In this document: piece by piece, positions 41,649-51,150 of the stretch
Layout of the letters: every line of letters starts with the position of its first letter
How positions within the stretch are numbered: position 1 is the first letter of the stretch
Origin: Catenulispora sp. GP43
Lineage (GTDB): Bacteria; Actinomycetota; Actinomycetes; Streptomycetales; Catenulisporaceae
Assembly: GCF_041260665.1 (NCBI RefSeq)
Contig: NZ_JBGCCT010000034.1
Coordinates: 1-64,000 of the forward strand
Length of the DNA stretch: 64,000 bases
Direction: 5' to 3'
Made by a program: the position numbers and the translations under genes
The notes under the pieces: generated by a model
The model's input: only the letters and a program-made list of their open reading frames with translations
Told to the model about the DNA's origin: nothing
Databases searched by the model: none

Positions 41649-42731
41649 ATGGCGCCCCGGCTCGCACCCCTGGTCCCGCCGGAACTGCGCACCGTCCGGC
41701 AGCTGCCGATCACACTGGCGCCGATGCAATACGAGACGGCGCTGTCGTTCATCAAGCGCCTGGCCGCTGCCAACTGCCTGACCTTGAGCGCGCTGCTGGC
41801 GCAGATCAGTCCGCTGCCGGTGCTCCGCGACCGCAACCCGCCCGGCGCCGACCTCGCCTTGACGGAAACCGCCTGGTCTGTGCTGGCCGTCATGGTCGGA
41901 CGCGATCCCACCGCTCTGCGGTCGGCGATCCCGCCGTTCACCGTCCATCGCCCTCGGCCGCCGGCCGAACCGCGGGTCACGATGGTCACCTCGGGCGCGG
42001 TTCGACGAATCTTCCCGGCCTGCGAGACCTGCCGCCTGGAGCGCGGCATCATCACCGACAGCGTCGAGATCCGGCCCCCGGCGTTCCTGCACCTGTGCCG
42101 CCGCCACCAGGTCTGGCTGCGGGACGCCGCCATCGACGTCGCCGCGACCCCCGAACTGATCCGCGCTCAGCATCGGCACCGACGCCTGGCCGCCGCGCAT
42201 CCGGCCGAGCACCTCGCCGCCGCCCAAACCTCCGCCGGGAACATCATCGCCGGATGGCGGCAATCGCCGTTCCACCCGCTGGCCGTGCGCTTCCGGGTTC
42301 GCGCCGACCTGATCGAATCCCAGAACCCAGACATCCTCCTGCCGAACGCCGCGACCAGCTACCCCGAGCTCGTCCACCTCACCGCGATGATCGCCTCCGC
42401 GCACTGGAGCCGTCTGGCCACCGGCGACCGGCACGACCAGGAACGGTTCCTGCGCGAAGCGAACCTGCGGCTGCACTGCGACGGGCTGCACGCCGCCGAC
42501 GCCGACGATCCGCTGCTGGCCTGGATCCGCGCCCTCAACGGCCACCGCGGCAAAGTGATTCTCGACCCGCGCGACGCCTCACCCCTGCTCAAGAGCACGC
42601 CTCTGCGTCTGGCCGACTGGGAGCAGCCGCCCCCGCCCCCACCACCGCGACGCCGACGGCGCGAGCACATGAGCAAGAAATACAAGCGATCCCTGAAGCC
42701 CCAATCCGATCCGGCCGAACCTCCACCCTGA
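41649..42731 (+). CDS. tniQ: TniQ target-selection protein
   Basis: A 360-aa TniQ-family protein. The N-terminal region contains the conserved ETALSFIKRLAAANCLTLSA segment. A zinc site follows: C125-x2-C128 (CETCRLERG) and C150-x2-H153 (CRRHQ). The C-terminus is unusual for its proline and arginine run (near 328-342) and Lys-rich tail. It is 4 bp downstream of tnsC. It would direct target choice. No cas genes or CRISPR array lie nearby, so guide-RNA targeting is not supported. Confidence 0.9.
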   Translation: MAPRLAPLVPPELRTVRQLPITLAPMQYETALSFIKRLAAANCLTLSALLAQISPLPVLRDRNPPGADLALTETAWSVLAVMVGRDPTALRSAIPPFTVHRPRPPAEPRVTMVTSGAVRRIFPACETCRLERGIITDSVEIRPPAFLHLCRRHQVWLRDAAIDVAATPELIRAQHRHRRLAAAHPAEHLAAAQTSAGNIIAGWRQSPFHPLAVRFRVRADLIESQNPDILLPNAATSYPELVHLTAMIASAHWSRLATGDRHDQERFLREANLRLHCDGLHAADADDPLLAWIRALNGHRGKVILDPRDASPLLKSTPLRLADWEQPPPPPPPRRRRREHMSKKYKRSLKPQSDPAEPPP

Positions 42732-42849
42732 GCACCCCACTCGTCGACCCGCCGGTCATACTTTGGTCCGACGATCTCGGGCACAGAGTTCTCGTCGAAC
42801 AACATCGCGCCCGACCGATCCGCCGGGCCCAGCCCAAGGGGAGACACCG

Positions 42850-43896
42850 ATGGTCCGAACGACACCTCCGCGACCGCTCGACGTCCTCGCGACCATCCCC
42901 GGGCTGGTCGACTTCGCCCGCACCACTACACGCCTACACCCGCGGCGCGGCACACCATCGGCCACAGACAGCTCCATCGGCGGCCCACTGCTCTGGCCGG
43001 CCGACGAGCCGTGGCCGATCTGCACCGCCCCATACCGGGACCAGCGACACCTACCCGTCGACGAAGCCTTCGCGACGACCTACCTGGATGCCCGCAAAGC
43101 CCGGCTCCGCCGCGAAACGCTGACCCCCGAACAGGAAGCTGTCCTGGACGATCCACGCGTCAACGACGGCAACGTCTCCGTCCGCTGCACCAATGGCGAG
43201 TGGGAGCTGCGCTGGCATGAATCCACCGGCCACACGACGCCGAACGCCCTGATCCCCATCGCCCAGCTCTACGCCGCAGACGCCCCCACGATCACCTTCC
43301 CGACCGGAAGGGACCTCCTTCAGATCCTGTGGTGCCCTCTCGACCACACCAACATCCCCGGCCAGCGCTACTACGCCGGCCCGCCGGTTCACCTCTTCTG
43401 GCGCACGGCCGCCGACATCGGCGCAGTCCTCGCCGATCCACCGGGCCCGCATGCCTTCGACGACCGCTTCTACCTGCCGACAGCATGCGTGCTGCACCCC
43501 GAACAGGTGCTTGAGTACCAGTACTGCGATCTACTCCCAGACGGACTGCGCGAGCAGGTCAGGGAGGCCGACGAGGACTGGGAGGACGAATACGATCTCC
43601 GCTATCAGTACGACCTGTCGATCGCGCCAGGCTGCAAAGCCGGCGGTTGGGCCTCCTGGCACCTGACCGACCCATGGGGCCAGACCTGCTCGACATGCGA
43701 CGCAGACTTCGATCTCCTCGTCGGATTTGATTCCAGCGAATGGGACGGCATCGTCTCCTGGAAGCCTGTCGAAGACGACGCCGACGACCGCGATGCCCAG
43801 TGCCCCACCGGCCTCACCCACGGCCGGTGGGGCGAGATGCGGATCTTCGTCTGCTCGGCCGACGTCACCCACCCCTTCCAGCTCAACATCCAATAG
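42850..43896 (+). CDS. DUF1963-like protein, transposon cargo
   Basis: A 348-aa protein from ATG 42850, with AAGGGGAG 7 nt upstream. Signature segments are SIGGPLLWPADEPWPIC near 37, IPIAQLYAADAPTITFPTGR, and GWASWHLTDPWGQTCSTCDA near 265, typical of the YwqG/DUF1963 fold found in many actinomycete proteins of unknown function. Two CxxC pairs near the C-terminus may bind zinc. It is the only gene between tniQ and the conjugation genes. Its biological role is unknown. Confidence 0.65.
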   Translation: MVRTTPPRPLDVLATIPGLVDFARTTTRLHPRRGTPSATDSSIGGPLLWPADEPWPICTAPYRDQRHLPVDEAFATTYLDARKARLRRETLTPEQEAVLDDPRVNDGNVSVRCTNGEWELRWHESTGHTTPNALIPIAQLYAADAPTITFPTGRDLLQILWCPLDHTNIPGQRYYAGPPVHLFWRTAADIGAVLADPPGPHAFDDRFYLPTACVLHPEQVLEYQYCDLLPDGLREQVREADEDWEDEYDLRYQYDLSIAPGCKAGGWASWHLTDPWGQTCSTCDADFDLLVGFDSSEWDGIVSWKPVEDDADDRDAQCPTGLTHGRWGEMRIFVCSADVTHPFQLNIQ

Positions 43897-44079
43897 CGCA
43901 GTTCCCGCCCTCGATGGCCAAGAAATCTTCAGCTCTATTGAGAAATCAAGCTCCACGCCCGTCTCACTGAAGCCGATAACTCCAGCTGGCCGAGTCTTTC
44001 CGCACTCAACTCAAATGAGAACCGACACCAAGCTGCCTCGGCGCCTGACGCCGTTTAGCGGACTACCGTCCAACCGGCC
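43897..44079. other. Non-coding stretch at the presumed right end of the Tn7-like element
   Basis: No gene seen. It contains a direct repeat AGAAATC (43920-43926 and 43941-43947) and the 9-bp arm CGGACTACC (44059-44067). This is a plausible location for TnsB binding sites. Confidence 0.35.
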
Positions 44080-45048
44080 TCAGCCCTCACGGACCGCCCC
44101 GGCGTAGTCGGGTGCGTCCAAGGGGTCCAGCCGGATCTGCTCGCCGGTCCGCGGAGCGTCAAGAATGCGACCTTCGCCTACATATATTGCCACATGGTGC
44201 AAGAAGCCTCCAGGGTTTCCGTAGAAAACGAGATCGCCGGGCAGGAGTGCGTTTCTATCAATCTTGTGGCCGGTAGAGAATTGCGCGGTTGCGGTGCGTG
44301 GAATCTCAATTCCGGCGGCCTGGTAGGCGCTTTGCGTGAGCCCTGAGCAGTCGAACCCAGCCTGGCCGGTACGGTCGGGTCCGTCACCACCCCAGATGTA
44401 GGGGCGGCCGATCTGAGCGGCGGCGTAGTCCAGGGCGATCCGGGCAGCGGTCGAGGGCGCGTGTCGGACCGCTGTGGCTAGGAGCCTGTCCGGCGGTGCG
44501 GCGGACGCGTAGACGTCGGCGAGCTCCAGCACGCGGTCGACATAGGCGTGGTCGTGGTTGTAGGCGAACACGGCGCCAGACACGTCCCCTGCCCCGGCGG
44601 CGCCGTCCCGGCACAACATGCGAGCGGCGGCGAAGGTGGCATCCGCCGGATCCCACGGCGACGGCGGAGCCGCACCACCGGGCGGGACTGGCAGGGCGTA
44701 GTGGCTGAACGTCGTCGGCAGCATCTGTATCGGCCCCAGCGCCCCGGCACTGCTGACCTGGTCAGCGGCGCGACCGTGATCCGATTCGACCTTCCCGATG
44801 CCAGCCAGCACTGCCCACGAAAGACCGGGGCACCCGGCGGCAGCCTGGTGGTAGAGGGCGAACATCCCGGCCGGGATCTCTCCGGCTGCATCTGGGTGGA
44901 ACTTCGAAACGGCGGTAGCCGAGTTCCACAGGTCGTCCAGCGGCGCGGTGACCGCGCTGACGACGGCCGCCGCGGCGGCGGAGAGCAGAACCACCATCAT
45001 GAGCAGCCCTCCGCCAGCTGCGGCAGCGATGCGGGTGATAGGCGACAC
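44080..45048 (-). CDS. Bifunctional lytic transglycosylase and NlpC/P60 peptidase for conjugation
   Basis: A 322-aa exported wall hydrolase starting at GTG 45048, with GGAGG 6 nt upstream. An N-terminal membrane anchor (about 7-34) is followed by an SLT-type domain (about 70-175, WAVLAGIGKVESDHG with the catalytic Glu) and a NlpC/P60 domain (about 200-322). In the latter, FDCSGLTQSAYQAAG holds the catalytic Cys and GFLHHVAIYVGEG the His. Such VirB1-like enzymes open peptidoglycan for a conjugative channel. It is the last gene of the conjugation operon. Confidence 0.88.
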   Translation of the reverse strand: MSPITRIAAAAGGGLLMMVVLLSAAAAAVVSAVTAPLDDLWNSATAVSKFHPDAAGEIPAGMFALYHQAAAGCPGLSWAVLAGIGKVESDHGRAADQVSSAGALGPIQMLPTTFSHYALPVPPGGAAPPSPWDPADATFAAARMLCRDGAAGAGDVSGAVFAYNHDHAYVDRVLELADVYASAAPPDRLLATAVRHAPSTAARIALDYAAAQIGRPYIWGGDGPDRTGQAGFDCSGLTQSAYQAAGIEIPRTATAQFSTGHKIDRNALLPGDLVFYGNPGGFLHHVAIYVGEGRILDAPRTGEQIRLDPLDAPDYAGAVREG

Positions 45049-45118
45049 GCGACACCTCCGGCGTCAGACTCTGGCGGTGACCCGCACTCATGGGCGCCGG
45101 GCCCTGAGAGCATCCTGA

Positions 45119-45970
45119 TCAGGGCCTTGAATACGGCGGCAGTACTTCGATTAACCGACAGCGGCCCCCGCGACCGGCGCCGGCCCGGCGCCACACCATC
45201 TCCGCCGGATTGGTGGTCGCGGGGCTCCCTGAAGCGGTCGCCACCGGTACACGGCCGGCATCAAGCCTGCGGTGCAACTCGGACTCCCGGCGCGCCGAGT
45301 GCAGCCAAAACAGCACCGGCGCAGTACGACCGGTCGCCTCAGCCAGGGCTGCGTAGCCGTGCAGCTTGGCCACCACGGTCGAAAGCGACTCAGTACCGGT
45401 GTCGAACTCCAGGAAGAAGTCGATGCTGCGGTTGGCCTCGCGCCATCGGCCGAAGCCGTCAGGCCGGATGTAGGTGCCCAACGTGCGCGTGCAGGCCCGC
45501 TCCGACCACCACAGCTCGAGGTCGGCCTCCGCATGACGGCGTGCATGCTCGGCGAGGCGCGTGAACACGTCGTTCACACCGACCAGGTGGCCGAGGTCGG
45601 GGCGCACCGCGATTGCCTCGACGGCGTCCTTGCGGAATGTGGCGGCGTGCGCGGCGTCGATGAGTCCTTCGGTCGCTAGCCCGCCGAGCGGGGTGATCAC
45701 GCAATGCCTCGGGGCGCTGCCGAGGGGCAGGATCGGACGGAAAGTGTCGACCAGGCCGACCTGCTGGAGCACCTGCACGCGGCGGCGGGCCACGCGCGGA
45801 CAATCGAAGAAGAGCCGCGTGATCTGGTGCGTGGTGAGCACGTGGTGCTTGGCCAGCATCACCAGGATCTGCCGGTCGCGTTCGGTCATCCTGGAGGCGG
45901 CGATGGCCGCTTGGCTGCGCCGGGGTTGCGACTTGTCCATATTGCTGTTGCTGGCAGTAGCGCCGGTCAT
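45119..45970 (-). CDS. Replication-relaxation family protein
   Basis: A 283-aa protein with an N-terminal winged helix (about 28-95, MTERDRQILVMLAKHHVLTT, HQITRLFF) and a C-terminal domain containing FFLEFDTGTESLSTVVAKLH. The ExD..TE pattern is typical of the replication-relaxation/MobC-like family of actinomycete mobile elements. Relatives are linked to relaxase or replication initiation at the transfer origin. The ATG overlaps the VirD4 stop (ATGA). Confidence 0.82.
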   Translation of the reverse strand: MTGATASNSNMDKSQPRRSQAAIAASRMTERDRQILVMLAKHHVLTTHQITRLFFDCPRVARRRVQVLQQVGLVDTFRPILPLGSAPRHCVITPLGGLATEGLIDAAHAATFRKDAVEAIAVRPDLGHLVGVNDVFTRLAEHARRHAEADLELWWSERACTRTLGTYIRPDGFGRWREANRSIDFFLEFDTGTESLSTVVAKLHGYAALAEATGRTAPVLFWLHSARRESELHRRLDAGRVPVATASGSPATTNPAEMVWRRAGAGRGGRCRLIEVLPPYSRP

Positions 45971-48495
45971 GCTGCGAGTCCTTCCTGGTCATCGATGAAG
46001 GGCGTGAATCCAGAGGTCTGCGCCGCAGGATCGTCTACGGAAACTGCCGAAGGGAATCGCGCTGCCGCATTTGCCAGAACGGCATCAAGCCGGCCATCGA
46101 TCGGCGGCGGCAGGGGGTTGGTGCGCAGCGTGAACGCGGCGGTCTCCTGGCCGTCGGCCACCAGCCGGGCGGCGGCTTGATAGCCGCCGAGATGGGATAG
46201 GTCGTGGGCGAGCAGCGAGGGCTTGGTGTGGCGCTCCAGGTCCCGGCCGTCTTCCGGGGAGACGGAGAAGAACACCTTCGAGCGGGCGTTGGCCGAGATG
46301 CCTTCGCGCAGATCGGTAGGGAGTTGCGCGAGGTTCTGATGGGCCAGAACCATCGACAGCCGGTAGGCACGGGCCTCGGCCAGCATGTCCTCCAGCGGAT
46401 ACGGAAGGCTGAGGAAGTTCTGCGCCTCATCGAGTGCGAGTGAGCAGTCGATGCGCTTCTCCTCAGGCAGTCCGACACGGGCCGAGGCGGCCTGCCAGAC
46501 GGACGCGACGATGAAGGAGCCGAGCAGGCGCACGGCCTCCTCGCCGAGCAGTCCTTTCGGTAGTCGCGCCAACAGCACTCCGCCGTTCATCACCTGGCTG
46601 ATGTCGAACCGCGAGACCGACGTGGAGACCGTGGCCTTCACAAAATCCCGGAGCAAGAACGCGCGCAGCTTGTTCATCAGCGGGCCGACCGCCTGCGCGC
46701 GGGCTGGCTCTGACAACGCGTCATACCAAGACCAGAACCCGGTCAGCACGGGATCCTTGAGCCCGGGAAGCATCGCTGTGCGCTCCTTTGGGCTCGCCAC
46801 CAGCAACTTCGGGATGTCTGCAAGCTGAGGTGCCGGAGCACCAGACGCTGTACGCGCCTTTAGCAGGGACAGCGCGGCAGAGCGCATGACGTCGTCGGTG
46901 CGCGGACCCCAATACGCCGCATAGATCTTGTGGAAGATCCCGACCAGGTTGTCCACCACCAACTGGATCTGTGCGTCACCCTTGGCGGCCAGCACGTTGA
47001 ACGCTGGGCGGATGTCCTCCCGGGTCGGGTCGAGCAGCACTGTGCGGCCGATTGCCCGTTCGGGAAGCCGGGAGAGGATGTCCGGTACCAGGTCGCCCTT
47101 GGGGTCGATGACGACCGCGCCTCGGCCGGCCTCGATGTCGGCCAGGACCATGTTCGCCATCAAGGTGGACTTGCCGGAGCCGGTCGCACCGATGATGTGC
47201 AGGTGGTGTCGGGAGTCCGGGACGGTCAGCCCGACCGGGCGGCTGCCTCCGGCGTCGGCGACGCCCAGCGGCTTGAGCCCGGTTCCGACGCCGGTGTAGA
47301 TGTGCGGCGGCGGAGCGGTGGCCTTTGCGCCGGCCTTCACCACGCCAGGGGCAGCGTCGTCGAACGGCAGGTGGGCGATCGCGGCCAGCTCCGTCAGCGA
47401 TAGCAGATTCCCGCGCACCAGACGCCGCTGCTCGACACCGCGAGCCAGATGAAGAACAGGACGTCGGGCCCACCAGTTCCGTTCGGCGTGGATCGCGAAC
47501 GCCGAGGCGATGCCGTGTGCGATCCCGCGCAGCCGCCCGAGATCGGACTTCCGCTCGGCACGGTTGGTCGCGTCTGGGCCGGTGGATGCAGCGACGTAGA
47601 GAATCCTCGTCTCCCACAGCGGCCCGACGGACTTTGCCAGGGCCGCACGGACCTCGGCGGCGTGCTCCAGGTCCGAGCGCACCGCCGCAGGCTTGGCGGT
47701 GCCGCCGGGGGTGATGATGTCGAAGACCGTCGACTTCGCCGAAGCGCGACCCGGCGCCTTGCGGAAGCGGCGCAACACCCGCCGATAGCGGCGGACGCGT
47801 CGGCCCGTCGCCGGACGCGCGAGAACCTGCACCGAGGCGTGCTCAGTGCGAGCCAGACCGATCGTCGCGCCAAGCAAGGGGCGCAAAGGATCGGCGTCGA
47901 ACTTCGACATCAAGGGATGCAGGTCACCGCGCGCCAAGCGAAGCCTGCCACCGATGATGCGGGTCGGTTTGAGAGATACCCAGGTGTCGGAGCGGACGAG
48001 CCGCATCAGCGGCACCGGAGCTGTCGTCGTCTCGGCGACGCGGGCCTGCGCGCCGGGCCACGCGGCCTCGATCGCCCGTTCCACGATCCCGGGTGGCACC
48101 GTTCCCGGTACCCAGATCGAGATGCTTAGGCCGGTGGAGGTGAAGGCGTACTCGAAGGACAGGTGCGGCTGCCCGGAGGCCGCTCGCCGCCATGCCGGAC
48201 GCAGCAGGCCATGCAGGTGAGCCCAGAATGCCTGACCAGCTGAGGGGTCGACGGTCGGTGGCACAAGGACCGTGATCAGTCTCGCGCCCCTGTTCATCAC
48301 CAGCGACCGGCGGCGCAGCAGCTCGCCGCGAATACCGACGATGCAGGCCACGAGGCCGACAACGGCCAGCACAGATGGCAGCCACCAGCGTTCGGCCGTC
48401 GCGGCGACCGTATTCCATGCCTCCTGCCACCAGGCGTTCGGGTCCCGGAGGAAGTCGATGAGAGGCCGGTGCGGGACCGAGGTCGGGTTGCTCAC
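45967..48495 (-). CDS. virD4: VirD4/TraG-like conjugative coupling ATPase
   Basis: An 842-aa type IV coupling protein that would bring DNA to the secretion channel. An N-terminal membrane helix lies near 38-58. Walker A is IGATGSGKSTLM (about 430-441), followed by AVVIDPKGDLV. Walker B is SLALDEAQNFL (about 690-700), and a later segment is VLAHQNLAQLPTDLREGI. The layout fits the SCO6880-type T4SS of actinobacteria. It is coupled to both neighbours by 4-bp overlaps. Confidence 0.9.
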   Translation of the reverse strand: MSNPTSVPHRPLIDFLRDPNAWWQEAWNTVAATAERWWLPSVLAVVGLVACIVGIRGELLRRRSLVMNRGARLITVLVPPTVDPSAGQAFWAHLHGLLRPAWRRAASGQPHLSFEYAFTSTGLSISIWVPGTVPPGIVERAIEAAWPGAQARVAETTTAPVPLMRLVRSDTWVSLKPTRIIGGRLRLARGDLHPLMSKFDADPLRPLLGATIGLARTEHASVQVLARPATGRRVRRYRRVLRRFRKAPGRASAKSTVFDIITPGGTAKPAAVRSDLEHAAEVRAALAKSVGPLWETRILYVAASTGPDATNRAERKSDLGRLRGIAHGIASAFAIHAERNWWARRPVLHLARGVEQRRLVRGNLLSLTELAAIAHLPFDDAAPGVVKAGAKATAPPPHIYTGVGTGLKPLGVADAGGSRPVGLTVPDSRHHLHIIGATGSGKSTLMANMVLADIEAGRGAVVIDPKGDLVPDILSRLPERAIGRTVLLDPTREDIRPAFNVLAAKGDAQIQLVVDNLVGIFHKIYAAYWGPRTDDVMRSAALSLLKARTASGAPAPQLADIPKLLVASPKERTAMLPGLKDPVLTGFWSWYDALSEPARAQAVGPLMNKLRAFLLRDFVKATVSTSVSRFDISQVMNGGVLLARLPKGLLGEEAVRLLGSFIVASVWQAASARVGLPEEKRIDCSLALDEAQNFLSLPYPLEDMLAEARAYRLSMVLAHQNLAQLPTDLREGISANARSKVFFSVSPEDGRDLERHTKPSLLAHDLSHLGGYQAAARLVADGQETAAFTLRTNPLPPPIDGRLDAVLANAAARFPSAVSVDDPAAQTSGFTPFIDDQEGLAA

Positions 48496-50243
48496 AGCGT
48501 GTCCTCCTCATCTTCGTGGTCTGCCAAGCCAGCAAGCTCTGCGGGATCGGTTGTCGCGATCTCGTTCTCTGCGTTCGAAGCGGCACTCTGAAAGGCAGCT
48601 CTGGCGGACGCGCCGAAGATGATCAAACCTTGGCCCCTGGTCGCAGACAGCAGGAATCCCCTCTCCCCCGCCGACAGCCGGAAGGCGGATGCGACGGCGT
48701 CGATGGCCTGCGGGGCCTGGCGCAGCAGGATCTGGGTGGCGGCGTTCGCCACCACCGCCTGCCCGAGCTCGGTGCCGAGTAGGTCGGCGGCGTCCTGAGT
48801 GACGACCGCCAGCCCGGCCCAGTGCTTGCGGGCGGCCTTGGCCATGCGGAACAAGAACTTCGCGCCCTCGGGCTCTTTCATCAGCAGCCAGGCCTCGTCG
48901 ACGATGCACAGCCGTCGGAGCCGTTCCGACGAGGTGATCTGCCGCCAGATCGCATCCAGCACCAGCAGCGTCCCGATCGGTTTCAGCTCCTCTGGCAGCG
49001 CCTTGAGGCTGAACACCTGCAGGTGCCCGGTAGCCGGCGTGGAGGTGTGGCCGGTGAACAGCCCGGAGAACGAGCCCGACACGTGGGGTGCGAGGCGTTC
49101 GGCCAACGACCGCGCCGTCTCCGACTCTTGTTCGGCCAGCAGGGTCGCGACGTCGGCGAGGGTCGGAGCAGGCCGAGTGTGGGTGCGGACATCGTCGGTG
49201 ACCCCAGCGCCTTTGTAGGCGGCGAGGATCGCGGTGTCGACGATTGCGCGCTCGGCGCCGGTGAGCGCCTGCCCGAGCAGTACGGCGACGACGGTGTGAG
49301 CGAAGAGGGCTCGACGCCGCACCGCATCGGCCGACGATGTGCCGTTGCGTGGGAGGTCGAAAGGGTTGATCCGCACTCCGTGCTCGCCGAGGGCGACATA
49401 GGTCCCGCCGACCGCCGCTGCGAGCCGCGCGTACTCGTCTTCTGGATCCACGACCAGCACCTGCACGCCCTGATACAGAGAACGCAGCGCCTCCAGTTTC
49501 GTCAGGTACGACTTGCCGGCGCCGCTTCGTGCGAGCACGACGGAGTTGTGGTTGTCCATAGCCCACCGGTCGACCATGACCAGCCCTGAGCCAGTCGCGT
49601 TGGTTCCGAGCAGCACCCCGCCGCTGCTCGGGGCCGGAAGGTCCGGGGAGGCGAACGGGAACACCGTCGCCAGGGCCTCGGTGTCGAAGGTCCGGCGGAT
49701 CCGCATTGGGTCGAGTCCCAGCGGTAGCGTCGCGGTCCATCCCTGCACTGCGCGGAACGTGGCGGGGATCAGCCGCAGCAGCATCCCCTCACACAGTGAG
49801 CGCACTCTGGCGACCTCGGCAGCGAGGTCGTGTTCGGTCGCGGCGTGGACCGTGAGGTAGATCCCGACGCGGAACAACTTGCCCGCCCCGCACGACACCC
49901 GATACGCCAGCTCACGGGCATCGGCCGCAGCGGCTTCCAGCTCCGGATCATCCAGACGCTCGCGGGACGCGCCGTGCCGACGGGAAGACTCCAGCCGGGC
50001 CCGCTGTCTGCGCAGCCGGTCAGCTGCCTGGGCTGACGGGATCGGCTCGATGTGGATCGCGACGTCCAGGCGTCCGGGGTAAGCGAACAGCGGCTCCAAC
50101 CATCCGGCCATCACCTCGGCCGGGTAGTCCGCCACCGCGAACGACGCCGCGAAGCCATCCCCGATCCGCAGATGTTTCGCGCAAACCTCCAGGCTGTCCG
50201 GGCCGTACCACGAACTGGGCTGTCGGGCGGCTCTTCGATACAT
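48492..50243 (-). CDS. virB4: VirB4-like conjugation ATPase
   Basis: A 583-aa VirB4/TraC-family ATPase that would energise the mating channel. The start has GGAG 6 nt upstream. Walker A is ARSGAGKSYLTK (about 239-250), and Walker B is LCIVDEAWLLM (about 447-457) with RMAKAARKHWAGLAVVTQDA just after. It is shorter than proteobacterial VirB4 (about 800 aa), because part of the N-terminal domain is compact, as in actinobacterial homologues. Confidence 0.9.
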   Translation of the reverse strand: MYRRAARQPSSWYGPDSLEVCAKHLRIGDGFAASFAVADYPAEVMAGWLEPLFAYPGRLDVAIHIEPIPSAQAADRLRRQRARLESSRRHGASRERLDDPELEAAAADARELAYRVSCGAGKLFRVGIYLTVHAATEHDLAAEVARVRSLCEGMLLRLIPATFRAVQGWTATLPLGLDPMRIRRTFDTEALATVFPFASPDLPAPSSGGVLLGTNATGSGLVMVDRWAMDNHNSVVLARSGAGKSYLTKLEALRSLYQGVQVLVVDPEDEYARLAAAVGGTYVALGEHGVRINPFDLPRNGTSSADAVRRRALFAHTVVAVLLGQALTGAERAIVDTAILAAYKGAGVTDDVRTHTRPAPTLADVATLLAEQESETARSLAERLAPHVSGSFSGLFTGHTSTPATGHLQVFSLKALPEELKPIGTLLVLDAIWRQITSSERLRRLCIVDEAWLLMKEPEGAKFLFRMAKAARKHWAGLAVVTQDAADLLGTELGQAVVANAATQILLRQAPQAIDAVASAFRLSAGERGFLLSATRGQGLIIFGASARAAFQSAASNAENEIATTDPAELAGLADHEDEEDTL

Positions 50244-50271
50244 GATCGACTCCCTATTCAGTTGTGGCTGT

Positions 50272-51147
50272 TCAGGGGTTAAGCGCGGCGTGGATCACGG
50301 TAGTCACGTCCCGCGCTTCGACATGGCGGACGCCGACCTCACATCCCGCAAGATGGGCGGTGGCTTCGGCGACACGCCGCGCCAGATGCACGCCGGCGTC
50401 CGATCCCTCCTCGTGGACCACGAGCAGTACGCCGCGGTCCAACAGGTATCCGCGCCCGGCAATGTCTTCGAGGAAGTCAGCGTGTTCCCGGGCCGCCGCC
50501 TCCAACGCCGGATGCGACAGGCCCGGCGCGGCATCGCGTAGAGCGGCGACCCGGTCGGCGAGGTGGACCGGGCGAGAGGAAGAGGCAACCTGCACTGGCC
50601 CGGTCAGAGCGTTGAGCCACTGGGCGAACCCGCCGATCAGCACGTCCTGCTCAGCCGGCGTACGCAGCGCGAAGTTCACCGTCGAACAGGTCGCAAGCAG
50701 GCTCGCACCGTCCCGGCCGAGGTCCACCACACCATCGGACTCGATCTCACGGAGCGGACCCGCGAACGGTGCCGGGTCGTTTCTGCTTCGGCCCATCACG
50801 TCGTCCAGGAAGGCCGGCGGGCGACCTACGCCTTCGGGCGCGAGGACCTGACGCTTTGGTGAGCGTGCGTGACGCAGCGCCGTTAGTGCGAACCGGTCAA
50901 GGCTCAGGCCGTCACGGCTCATCGTCACCGCGACCGCGACAAGCACCAGGACCAGGGCCCCAAGCGGCAGGAACACCAGAGGTGGTACGAGCGGACGCGA
51001 AGCCTGGAACAGCAGATAGAGCGCAACAGCGGTCGCGGCGAGGATTCCAGCCTGCCTCACGGTCAAACCCAACAGGACGCGGTCCTCCTGATCCACATTC
51101 GCGGGGATCTTCGCCGCAGCACGGCCGTTGTACATGCCCTCTGACAT
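50272..51147 (-). CDS. PrgI-family T4SS membrane protein
   Basis: A 291-aa protein. The N-terminal PrgI segment (KIPANVDQEDRVLLGLTVRQ) leads into two membrane helices (about 29-75). A long cytoplasmic domain of SCO6880 type follows. PrgI is the counterpart of VirB3 and pairs with VirB4, whose gene follows 28 bp later. The start has AAGGAG 9 nt upstream. Confidence 0.82.
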   Translation of the reverse strand: MSEGMYNGRAAAKIPANVDQEDRVLLGLTVRQAGILAATAVALYLLFQASRPLVPPLVFLPLGALVLVLVAVAVTMSRDGLSLDRFALTALRHARSPKRQVLAPEGVGRPPAFLDDVMGRSRNDPAPFAGPLREIESDGVVDLGRDGASLLATCSTVNFALRTPAEQDVLIGGFAQWLNALTGPVQVASSSRPVHLADRVAALRDAAPGLSHPALEAAAREHADFLEDIAGRGYLLDRGVLLVVHEEGSDAGVHLARRVAEATAHLAGCEVGVRHVEARDVTTVIHAALNP

Positions 51148-51150
51148 CTC

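Larger units (their letters stand above)
37720..44067 (+). mobile_element. Tn7-like transposon (approximate limits)
   Basis: The tnsA-tnsB-tnsC-tniQ operon and one cargo gene form a plus-strand block inserted between two minus-strand blocks of the conjugative region. The limits given are the two arms of a 9-bp inverted repeat, GGTAGTCCG at 37720-37728 and CGGACTACC at 44059-44067. They are provisional, because no 5-bp target duplication flanks them and a 9-bp match could be chance. The element must lie within 37160-44079. Confidence 0.55.

Noticed and set aside
41642-43123. 493-codon frame overlapping tniQ
   Set aside because: It is Pro/Arg-rich without a domain; tniQ in the other frame has a zinc site and operon coupling.
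37821-43896. CRISPR-associated transposon
   Set aside because: No cas gene, repeat array or guide-like sequence was found near tnsABC-tniQ.
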